Shown: positions 16,451 to 22,068 of the stretch, piece by piece
Numbering within the stretch: the stretch's first letter is position 1
Layout of the letters: each line of letters opens with the position of its first letter
Origin: Myxococcales bacterium
Lineage (GTDB): Bacteria > Myxococcota_A > UBA9160 > JALSIO01
Length of the DNA: 22,068 bases
Direction: 5' to 3'
Assembly: GCA_026989995.1 (NCBI GenBank)
Contig: JALSIO010000306.1
Location: forward strand, 1-22,068
The notes under the pieces: model-generated
What the model saw: the letters and a program-made list of their open reading frames with translations, nothing else
The model's database searches: none
Told to the model about the DNA's origin: nothing
Program-made: the position numbers and the translations under genes

Positions 16451-16903
16451 CTAGGGCATCCGCGATGCGGTCTCCGGGTCGAGGTCGGGCTGGAACTTGG
16501 AGGGGCACTTCGCGAGGACGTTGGTCGCCACGAAGACCGGTCCGGCATCCGCGGAGGGGTCGAGCTCGCCCTCCACCACGACCTCGGCCCCATCCTTGAA
16601 CAGGTCCGGGACCTCCAGGGAGGCGTAGCGCACCGCCAGCGTGTCGTCGGGGCGCCCGCCGGCATGGGGGGGCTCGGCCTGGATGCGAAAATGCACGGCA
16701 CGCGCCTCGAGGTCGCGCGCGATCGAACCCGACACCACGTAGCCGTGGACCCGCGCCCGTTCGCCCGGGGTTCCCTCGGCCCGGAACTCCTCCAGCGTCT
16801 GGTAGTACCGGAACGCCCCCTCCTCGAGGGTCGTGGCGCCGTACCAGCCGAGCAGGCCGCCCACGAGGAGCGCGGCCGCCGCGATCTGCCATCCCTTGCT
16901 CAA
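16451..16903 (-). CDS. ccmE: Haem chaperone CcmE with Cys instead of His (CPSKF variant)
   Basis: A 150-residue periplasmic haem chaperone anchored by one N-terminal helix (IAAAALLVGGLLGWYGATTL, 7-26) with an OB-fold domain (RARVHGYVVSGS, VVVEGEL, PVFVATNVLAKC). In most CcmE the segment after VLAK is HDENY, where His binds haem covalently. Here it is CPSKF, with C133 and F137, so the His is replaced. A CxxxY form is known from Desulfovibrio and archaea; this copy also lacks the Tyr. The TTG start at 16903 gives the right length and a proper N-terminus; no closer ATG or GTG exists, and the upstream GGGTGGA is only a fair ribosome binding site. First gene of the ccm operon. Confidence 0.93.
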   Translation of the reverse strand: MSKGWQIAAAALLVGGLLGWYGATTLEEGAFRYYQTLEEFRAEGTPGERARVHGYVVSGSIARDLEARAVHFRIQAEPPHAGGRPDDTLAVRYASLEVPDLFKDGAEVVVEGELDPSADAGPVFVATNVLAKCPSKFQPDLDPETASRMP

Positions 16904-16968
16904 GGATCCACCCCGCTGGCCGCCGGTCCGGCGGCACCGAAAGCCCCGGGCCCGGGCTCCCGCCTTCC

Positions 16969-16991
16969 CCTGTCCCCGGTCCGGGGACAGG
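16969..16991. repeat. Perfect 23-bp palindrome upstream of ccmE
   Basis: CCTGTCCCCGG (16969-16979), a single central T, then CCGGGGACAGG (16981-16991): 11 of 11 positions symmetric. It lies 66 nt before the ccmE start and inside its predicted leader. It could be a dimeric repressor operator or a leader hairpin. Confidence 0.6.
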
Positions 16992-17039
16992 CGTCGCCCG
17001 CCGGCGCCCGGCAGCGGCGGCGGGCGGCACGCGCGCAGC

Positions 17040-17068
17040 AAGGTATCAGCCGCGGGTCCGCCCGTCAA
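17040..17068 (-). promoter_or_regulatory. Candidate ccm operon promoter
   Basis: On the minus strand TTGACG (17068-17063) is followed after 17 nt by TACCTT (17045-17040). The -35 matches 5 of 6 but the -10 only 3 of 6. It would start transcription near 17033, about 130 nt before ccmE, upstream of the palindrome. Confidence 0.35.
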
Positions 17069-17122
17069 ACCGGAGATCCCGGGAAAGCTATGCAATTCCA
17101 ATGGCTTGAGCGTCCGGAGCCG

Positions 17123-17151
17123 TTGACGGTCCGGAGTCGCGAAGCTATCCC
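17123..17151 (+). promoter_or_regulatory. Candidate promoter giving a leaderless aminotransferase mRNA
   Basis: TTGACG (17123-17128), a 17-nt spacer, then TATCCC (17146-17151). Seven nucleotides past the -10 is the A of the ATG at 17158, so the transcript would begin at or next to the start codon. This fits the absence of a good ribosome binding site. Confidence 0.4.
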
Positions 17152-17157
17152 CGGCGG

Positions 17158-18315
17158 ATGCCGCCTCCGGTGCTCCGCTTCCACCCACGGGTGGCCCTGC
17201 TCGAGCCCTTCCTGGCGATGGAGCTCATGGAGCGGGCCTTCGAGCTCGAGCGGCAGGGGCGCCGGATCCTCCACCTCGAGATCGGCGAGCCCGACTTTCC
17301 CCCGCCCGCCGAGGCCATCGAGGCATGCCGGCGCGCCCTCGAGGCCCGGGAGACCCGCTATACGGGGAGCCTCGGGCTGCCCGAGCTGCGCGAGGCCATC
17401 GCGGCGGACGTCTCGGTACGGGCCGGGGTCACGGTTCGTCCCGAACAGGTGCTCGTGACCGCCGGGACCTCCCCGGCCATGCTCCTGGTATTCGCCCTGC
17501 TCGCCGGCCCGGGGGACGAGGTCGTCCTCGGAACGCCCCACTATCCCTGCTATCCGAACTTCATCCGATTCTGCGGGGCCGAGCCCATCCTGGTCCGGAC
17601 CGAGGCCGGCGACGGGTGGATCCCCGACCCCGAGCGCGTCGCGCGGGCGGTGGGCCCCCGGACGCGGGCGATCGTGGTGGCATCCCCGGCCAACCCCACC
17701 GGTGCCGTCATCCCGCCCGACGTGCTCGAGGCGCTCGCCGCCCTCGGACCGCCGCTCGTGGCCGACCACATCTACGACGGCCTGGTGTACGGGCCCACGG
17801 AGGCCCCCTCGGCACTGAGGTACTCGGAGCGGGCCTTCGTGGTCGACGGCTTCTCCAAGCGCTACGCGATGACCGGCTTTCGCCTCGGCTACGCCGTGGT
17901 GCCCGACGAGGCTCTTCGGCCGCTGCAGACCATGCAGCAGAACCTCTTCATCTGCGCGAACCGCTTCGTGCAGCACGCCGGGATCGCGGCGCTTCGCCAC
18001 GGCGAGGCGACGATTCGGACGGCGCGGGAGCGCTTCGAGGTCCGCCGCGACCGGATCGTCGAGGGGCTCCGGGAGCTCGGCTTCGGCGTGCCGACGGTTC
18101 CCGAGGGCGCCTTCTACGTGCTCGCGGATGCGCGGCCCTTCGAGGCCGACTCCCGCTCGCTCGCGAGCCGGCTCCTCGAGGAGGCGGGGGTGGCGGTCAC
18201 TCCCGGAATCGACTTCGGAAGGGCGGCCGAGGGGTGGCTGCGGTTCTCCTACGCGCAGCCCGACTCCGTGCTCGACGAGGCGCTCGATCGGCTCGGCGCC
18301 GCGCTTCGGTCGTGA
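17158..18315 (+). CDS. Class I PLP-dependent aminotransferase (aspartate-aminotransferase-like fold)
   Basis: 385 residues, fold type I. The PLP Schiff-base lysine is K234 in GFSKRYAMTGFRLGY. N179 (SPANPTG) and D203 (VADHIYDG) contact the cofactor, and R362 (WLRFSYA) should bind the substrate carboxylate. The N-terminus RRILHLEIGEPDFPPP and YTGSLGLPELREAIA are typical of the aspartate/aromatic/alanine aminotransferase group. The amino-acid specificity cannot be read from sequence. The first methionine is needed to keep the N-terminal helix, supporting the ATG at 17158. Its stop overlaps the GTG of engB (GTGA). Confidence 0.93.
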   Translation: MPPPVLRFHPRVALLEPFLAMELMERAFELERQGRRILHLEIGEPDFPPPAEAIEACRRALEARETRYTGSLGLPELREAIAADVSVRAGVTVRPEQVLVTAGTSPAMLLVFALLAGPGDEVVLGTPHYPCYPNFIRFCGAEPILVRTEAGDGWIPDPERVARAVGPRTRAIVVASPANPTGAVIPPDVLEALAALGPPLVADHIYDGLVYGPTEAPSALRYSERAFVVDGFSKRYAMTGFRLGYAVVPDEALRPLQTMQQNLFICANRFVQHAGIAALRHGEATIRTARERFEVRRDRIVEGLRELGFGVPTVPEGAFYVLADARPFEADSRSLASRLLEEAGVAVTPGIDFGRAAEGWLRFSYAQPDSVLDEALDRLGAALRS

Positions 18316-18944
18316 GGGTGCTCTCGGCGGAGCACGTCGCCGCCGCAGCCTCGCCGGCGGGCCTCCCCGAGCCGGAGGTCCCCGAGGTGGCGCTCCTCGG
18401 GCGCTCCAACGTGGGCAAGTCCAGCCTGCTCAACCGCCTCGCGGGTCGCCGGGCCCTCGCCCGCACGAGCGCGACGCCGGGGAAGACCCGGCTGATCCAC
18501 CTCTACCGCGTGCGGCGCACCGGGGGCGATCTCCTCCTGGCCGACCTGCCCGGCTACGGATATGCGCGCGTCTCGCGGCAGGAGCGACGCCGGTGGCGCG
18601 ATCTCGTCGAGGGCTACCTGGCCGGACGGGAGTCCCTGCGCCTGGCGCTGTTGCTGCAGGACGCCCGCCGGGACCTCGGCGACGACGAGCTCGGTCTCCT
18701 GGCCTGGCTGCGCGAACGGGAACTGCCGGCGATGGTGGTCCTGACCAAGGCCGACAAGGTCCGCTCCGCCGAGCGGGCGCGCCGCCGGCGCGCCTTTGCC
18801 GAGGTGCTCGGGCCGGAGCTCGCCGAGCCGGTATGGACCTCCGCGACCCGGGGCACCGGGATCGAGGCGCTCTGGGAGGGAATCGACGCGTGGCTCGGGA
18901 CCGGGCCGTCGCGCGGCGACCTCCCGGCGGGCGGCGGCGCCTAG
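18312..18944 (+). CDS. engB: Ribosome-biogenesis GTPase EngB (YihA/YsxC)
   Basis: A 210-residue GTPase needed for 50S subunit assembly. G1 is GRSNVGKS (30-37), G2 lies in RTSATPGKTRLI (51-62), G3 is DLPGYGYARV (78-87), and G4 is TKADK (145-149). The RSNVGKSS and DLPGYGYA motifs are diagnostic of EngB. The GTG start overlaps the aminotransferase stop. Its TAG stop (18942-18944) lies inside the palindrome CTAG, whose other strand is the stop of the convergent HPt gene. Confidence 0.97.
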   Translation: MRVLSAEHVAAAASPAGLPEPEVPEVALLGRSNVGKSSLLNRLAGRRALARTSATPGKTRLIHLYRVRRTGGDLLLADLPGYGYARVSRQERRRWRDLVEGYLAGRESLRLALLLQDARRDLGDDELGLLAWLRERELPAMVVLTKADKVRSAERARRRRAFAEVLGPELAEPVWTSATRGTGIEALWEGIDAWLGTGPSRGDLPAGGGA

Positions 18945-19276
18945 CGCGATTCCGCGAAGCTCCGGAGGGCCGGGCCGAGCTTGTCGAGCTGCGCGACGAG
19001 CTCCTCGAAGCGCGGCGCGAGCTCCCCGGCGCGTCCGGCGCGGGCCGCGTCGTCGAGGGCCCGGGCCGCTTCGAAGGCTCCCGGTGCCGAGAAGTTGGCC
19101 ACCGCGCCCTTGAGCGCGTGGGCGGCGCGGTGCACGGCCTCGAGGTCTCCTGCGGCCAGTCCCTCCTCGATCTGCCGAAGGTGCTCCGGCACGCCCTCGA
19201 GGAAGGTCTCGACGAGGTCCTGGAGGAGCTCGTGGTCGCCGTCGGTGAGCTCCATCAGCGCGTCCTGGTCGAACAA
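18941..19276 (-). CDS. Stand-alone HPt histidine phosphotransfer protein
   Basis: A 111-residue four-helix phosphotransfer domain. The phosphorylatable histidine is H53 in RAAHALKGAVANFSA, a canonical HxxKG site. Flanking helices (LLQDLVETFLEGVPEHLRQI before, FEELVAQLDKLG after) fit the fold. It would pass phosphate between a hybrid sensor kinase and a response regulator; neither is in the window. The TTG start at 19276 has GGAGG 7 nt upstream and gives a normal domain start (FDQDALMELTDGD). The frame is open further upstream, but that extension is Arg/Pro-rich noise opposite the next gene. An ATG at 19255 would clip the first helix. Confidence 0.88.
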   Translation of the reverse strand: MFDQDALMELTDGDHELLQDLVETFLEGVPEHLRQIEEGLAAGDLEAVHRAAHALKGAVANFSAPGAFEAARALDDAARAGRAGELAPRFEELVAQLDKLGPALRSFAESR

Positions 19277-19559
19277 GTCCGGGCCTCCGTGGCAGGGCTC
19301 GCGATCTCGGCCCCCCCATCGGGTCCCGGCCGCGGCCCCTTGAGCGCCCGCGGCCTCCGGCTCCCGCGCCGGTCGGCTCCCGTCGCGGGCACGCGGCGGG
19401 GTCGCGACCGCTTCGCATGCCGGCGGCAGGCCGGTGGCAGGCGCCCGTTGCGTATGCCCCGGGCGGGGTCGACCGGGGGAAGCCCTGGGAGGAATCGGCC
19501 TCAGGTCGAGGCCCCGTTTCGCCGATGGACCGGATGGCGCCGGAAGGGGAGGGTCGGCG
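19277..19559. other. 283-nt divergent intergenic region
   Basis: It separates the minus-strand HPt gene from the plus-strand small-protein pair. It contains palindrome GGTCGCGACC (19400-19409) and a 6-bp hairpin GGCCTC/GAGGCC (19497-19513). I see no convincing promoter or gene. Confidence 0.4.
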
Positions 19560-19871
19560 ATGGCAGTCGGAGGAGTCGGAGCAGGCCCGCCCGGAGTCGA
19601 GCGGATTCTGCCGCGCGAGGCGGACGCGGCGCGTCCGGTCCGGCCCTTCGAGCTCGGGACCGGAGAGGCCGGGGCGGAAGGCCGCGGCCAGCCACCGGGA
19701 GCCGCCGGCTTCGAGGAGTCGCGGGGCGAAGGGGCTCGGGGCACCCGGGACCGGCAGCAGGCGGAACCGGGCGCGGATGCCGCGGTCGCGGGCATGCCGG
19801 GGCCCCGGGGTCCGATGCGGCGAAACCCTGATCCCACCGGGCGGGGCCGGCTCATCGACATCCGCATCTGA
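19560..19871 (+). CDS. Small disordered protein of unknown function, C-terminus GRLIDIRI
   Basis: 103 residues, rich in Gly, Pro, Ala, Arg and Glu, with no signal peptide or membrane helix, so probably disordered. I do not recognise it. Support for coding: GGGAGGG lies 6-7 nt before the ATG, third codon positions are strongly GC, and the C-terminus GRLIDIRI resembles that of the next gene. That ending also recalls the G-x-x-[IVL]-D ending of small YjfB-type putative motility proteins, but this is weak. It could be a spurious open frame in GC-rich DNA. Confidence 0.5.
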   Translation: MAVGGVGAGPPGVERILPREADAARPVRPFELGTGEAGAEGRGQPPGAAGFEESRGEGARGTRDRQQAEPGADAAVAGMPGPRGPMRRNPDPTGRGRLIDIRI

Positions 19872-19952
19872 GGCCGCCCGCGGCGGTTGCCGGCCTGGCG
19901 TCGCCCGACGCGGCCCGCGGGGTGGCGGGAGGGGCCCCGGGAGGAGACGCCC

Positions 19953-20498
19953 ATGTCCGTCGACGAGGTCGGTCGCGTTGCAGTTCGGGGAGCCGAGGTC
20001 GCCGCGCGCCCCCCCTCCGCACAGCTTCCTCCGGGCCTGGCGGTGGAGACTCCCGTCTACGGCCGTCGGCCGGAGACCCTTCGCGGAGAGGGAAGTGCCT
20101 CCGGCGGGCGGGGGGACCGGAACGGCGAGGGGCCCTTCGAGCGGCCGCGGGCCGGGTTCGAGCCGGTCGAATACCCCGATCCCGGCCCCTCGCTCCCGCC
20201 GCCCCCGGTTCCGGTCACCGAGCTGCCCGGGCCGGCGGCCGCGGACGGGCGCCGGGACACGACGGCCGAGGAGCTCGCCGGCCGGCCCGGAGGAGCCCGC
20301 CTCGAAGCGACGCACCCGCAGGGCCCCTTCCCCGATCGCGGGGCGGAGTCGGGTGGGGTGGAGCCGGCGACCCCAGCGTCGGGCCTCGCCGAGGTCGACA
20401 GGCTGGCACGGGTCACCCTCGGTCGGGCGACGGACGAAGCCTCCGTGCGCCCCGTGGACCCGAGCCTCGCCGGATCGCGCCTCGACGCCCGGGTCTAG
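19953..20498 (+). CDS. Disordered proline-rich protein of unknown function, C-terminus GSRLDARV
   Basis: 181 residues, Pro/Gly/Ala/Glu-rich (for example DPGPSLPPPPVPVTELPGP), no signal peptide or membrane helix. GGAGG lies 8 nt before the ATG. It starts 81 nt after the preceding small gene and ends with the same pattern, G-x-x-[IL]-D-x-R-[IV]-stop. The last 45 residues (SGLAEVDRLARVTLGRATDE onward) look more ordered than the rest. Function not known. It converges on cofE with an 11-nt gap. Confidence 0.5.
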   Translation: MSVDEVGRVAVRGAEVAARPPSAQLPPGLAVETPVYGRRPETLRGEGSASGGRGDRNGEGPFERPRAGFEPVEYPDPGPSLPPPPVPVTELPGPAAADGRRDTTAEELAGRPGGARLEATHPQGPFPDRGAESGGVEPATPASGLAEVDRLARVTLGRATDEASVRPVDPSLAGSRLDARV

Positions 20499-20509
20499 GC
20501 GGCGACCCG

Positions 20510-21268
20510 CTAGCGGAAGAGGTCGAGGGCGGGATCCCGCAGGAGCTCGCGGGCGCTTCCGTCGCCTTCCGGCCGGAGGCCCTCGACGAAGACTGCCGGC
20601 GTCCCGCGGGCCTTGTCCATCAGGATCCCCGCCGCGGCGGCCGCTTGGTCCGCCGTGGCCGGGCGGGTCACCTCGAGCGGACGGCCGCGGCGGTCGAGGC
20701 GGCCGCGCAGGTCCCGCAGGGGGTCGAGGCCCGCACAGCCGATCGCGAGATCGAGCAGGCCTTCGCGCCAGGCCCGCCCGAAGGTGTCGGAGACGACCAC
20801 GCCGAGCGGTCCGTGCCCCGCCGCGAGCAGCCCGTCCCGCAGGCGTCGGGCGGAGGCGTCGGGATCCACCGGCAGGAGGACCGCCGTGTCCTCGGTCGGG
20901 GCGTTGGAGAGGTCCACCCCGGCGTTGGCGCACACGAAGCCGTGGCGGGTCTCCGTGATCAGCACGCCGTGGCCGCACCGCACGATGCGCCGGCTCTCCC
21001 GGAGCACGAGCTCCACCTGCCGCGGATCCTTCCCGAGCTGCCGCGCGAGCACGCGGGCGCGCCCGGACGGCGCCACCTCCCCGAGCCGGACGAGGCGCCC
21101 CTCGGCCTTCGAGACCACCTTCTGGCACACCACGAGGACGCCTTCGCGGAGCGCGATTCCGGCCCGGTCGGCCGCGGCGCCCACGGCCCGGGCCAGGTCG
21201 TCCCCGGGTCGGATCTCGGGGAGACCCGGGATGGCGCGGAGCCGCAGCTCCGACGCGCTCGCGGTCAA
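20510..21268 (-). CDS. cofE: Coenzyme F420-0:L-glutamate ligase CofE
   Basis: Adds glutamates to F420-0 with GTP, the last stage of F420 synthesis. 252 residues, the usual size of the single-domain enzyme; the C-terminal FMN domain of mycobacterial FbiB is absent. Family motifs: AIPGLPEIRPGDDLA (12-26), VVCQKVVSKAEGRLV (46-60), ITETRHGFVCANAGVDLSNA (104-123), VVVSDTFGRAWREGLLDLAI (157-176) and ADQAAAAAGILMDKA (206-220). The TTG start at 21268 overlaps the cofC stop (TTGA) and gives the expected N-terminus; longer in-frame starts would run into noise opposite cofC. Confidence 0.95.
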   Translation of the reverse strand: MTASASELRLRAIPGLPEIRPGDDLARAVGAAADRAGIALREGVLVVCQKVVSKAEGRLVRLGEVAPSGRARVLARQLGKDPRQVELVLRESRRIVRCGHGVLITETRHGFVCANAGVDLSNAPTEDTAVLLPVDPDASARRLRDGLLAAGHGPLGVVVSDTFGRAWREGLLDLAIGCAGLDPLRDLRGRLDRRGRPLEVTRPATADQAAAAAGILMDKARGTPAVFVEGLRPEGDGSARELLRDPALDLFR

Positions 21269-21927
21269 GGGCCGGTCGCGCGCGCGCCGGGGCGGTGCCC
21301 GAGGCGTTCCAGCAGCGCCCGCGTATGGGCACCCCCGGTCTCGGAGGCCAGGAAGCGCTCGAGGTCCTCGGCGTCGTCGAGGTCGAGCGCGAGGGAGGGC
21401 AGGTGCACCACCCGGAGCGGGATTCCCAGGCGGGCCGCCATGGCCCGATGCCGCGCGGCCGAGCCCGGTCCGAAGGCGCCCGGGAAGGCGGCCGCCGGCT
21501 GGCGCAACAGCGCGCAGGTGCCGCCGTCGGAGGAGGGAGCGAGAACGGCCCCGGGCGCCCCGATCTCGTGGCCGACCTCGAGCATGGCGCGGATCTCGTG
21601 GGGGCGCGCCCCGGCGACGTCGCCGAGGACCACGAGAAAGGGCTCGCCCTCGGGTACGAGGGTGGCGCCGGCCTCGTCGACGGCCTCGTTGAGGCCCCGG
21701 CCGTGCTCGAGCAGGACCTCCGCACCGAGCTCCCGGGCCCGCTCCGCCACCGCCGGATCCGGCGTGACGACCACCCGACGCCGGATCTCGGGCACCGCCG
21801 CGAGCGCCTCGAGGACGTCCCGCAGCATGGCGAGGCAGAGCTCCGCCCGCGCTTCGGGCGAGAGGGAGGGGAGCAGGCGGGACTTGGCATCCTCGAGTCC
21901 CTTCACCGGCACGGCGGCGACGGTCAT
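21265..21927 (-). CDS. cofC: Phospholactate-type guanylyltransferase CofC/FbiD
   Basis: Makes the GDP- or GPP-activated three-carbon acid that CofD joins to FO. 220 residues, nucleotidyltransferase fold. Motifs: VPVKGLEDAKSRLLP (6-20) for nucleotide binding, LNEAVDEA (79-86), DGGTCALL (134-141), PGAFGPGSAARH (149-160) and LDLDDAEDLE (181-190). The usual GDLP metal-site motif is GDVAGA here (102-107). Whether the substrate is 2-phospholactate, phosphoenolpyruvate or 3-phosphoglycerate cannot be told. Its ATG overlaps the cofD stop (ATGA) and its stop overlaps cofE. Confidence 0.93.
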   Translation of the reverse strand: MTVAAVPVKGLEDAKSRLLPSLSPEARAELCLAMLRDVLEALAAVPEIRRRVVVTPDPAVAERARELGAEVLLEHGRGLNEAVDEAGATLVPEGEPFLVVLGDVAGARPHEIRAMLEVGHEIGAPGAVLAPSSDGGTCALLRQPAAAFPGAFGPGSAARHRAMAARLGIPLRVVHLPSLALDLDDAEDLERFLASETGGAHTRALLERLGHRPGARATGP

Positions 21928-22068
21928 GTGCGGACTCCCGCCAGGCGGAGGACCGCACGGGCCAGCTCCGCGGCGCGTTCGGGGTTCCGCATGATGGTAT
22001 CGACCGCGACCGCCTCGATCCCGCGGGCCCGGACGGCCGGGAGCTCGGCCGCGTCCCGGGAGTCGAGC
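21924..22068 (-). CDS. cofD: C-terminus of phospholactate transferase CofD/FbiA (5' part outside window)
   Basis: Only the last 47 residues are visible: LDSRDAAELPAVRARGIEAV, then AVDTIMRNPERAAELARAVL, ending GVRT. The DTxM element near the end and its place directly before cofC and cofE identify the transferase that joins the activated three-carbon acid to FO. The catalytic part lies beyond the right edge. Its TGA overlaps the cofC ATG (ATGA). Confidence 0.8.
   Translation of the reverse strand, partial: LDSRDAAELPAVRARGIEAVAVDTIMRNPERAAELARAVLRLAGVRT

Noticed and set aside
17085..17115. Sigma-54-like GG...GC motif in the AT-richer patch before the aminotransferase
   Set aside because: Spacing between the GG and GC elements is 4 nt, not the required 10.
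18249..21890. A 1,213-codon minus-strand open frame across engB, the HPt gene and the F420 genes
   Set aside because: It runs in the wrong frame through cofC and cofE and opposite engB; the translation is low-complexity.

Overview
This is a 22 kb window of very GC-rich, densely packed bacterial chromosome. Several features point to a Gram-negative (diderm) host: a MltD-type lytic transglycosylase, a full-length PlsB acyltransferase and a System I (Ccm) cytochrome c maturation operon. The gene content would fit a deltaproteobacterial-grade lineage (Myxococcota, Desulfobacterota or Binatota-like). That placement is inference, because no rRNA or other phylogenetic marker has been compared. Three traits are better known from Actinobacteria: coenzyme F420 biosynthesis, a 71-residue stand-alone biotinyl protein, and a GNAT protein with a DUF4081-like N-terminal half.

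Layout, left to right. Positions 1-3036 (minus) hold ffh followed by a truncated LysM lytic transglycosylase. Positions 3211-9051 (plus) hold a small biotin carrier protein, a two-part GNAT acetyltransferase, plsB, hisI, hisG and a Nudix hydrolase, mostly with 4-nt start/stop overlaps. A convergent zinc-ribbon protein of unknown function (9131-9628, minus) is separated from the Nudix gene by a strong hairpin. Upstream of it is a 644-nt gene-free stretch with several strong hairpins and, at its far end, a near-consensus promoter (TTGACA, 18 nt, TATAAG) that overlaps the ccmD stop codon. Positions 10273-16903 (minus) are one ccm operon in the order ccmE, ccmF, an unusual fusion gene, ccmA, ccmB, ccmC, ccmD. 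Divergent from it are a class I aminotransferase and engB (17158-18944, plus). A stand-alone HPt phosphotransfer protein (minus) meets engB at a shared CTAG. Two small disordered proteins (19560-20498, plus) follow. The window ends in an F420 operon on the minus strand: cofD (partial), cofC, cofE.

The most interesting system is the ccm operon. CcmE carries Cys (C133) where the usual haem-binding His sits. This resembles the CxxxY variant described from sulfate reducers and archaea, but here the Tyr is also replaced, by Phe (CPSKF). No ccmG or ccmH is in the operon. Between ccmF and ccmA sits a 618-residue protein with a signal peptide, a periplasmic beta-sandwich region, one membrane helix, a CcmI-like segment and a C-terminal zinc ribbon. 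It is the best candidate here for an undescribed maturation component.

No tRNA, rRNA, CRISPR array, insertion sequence or attachment site was seen.
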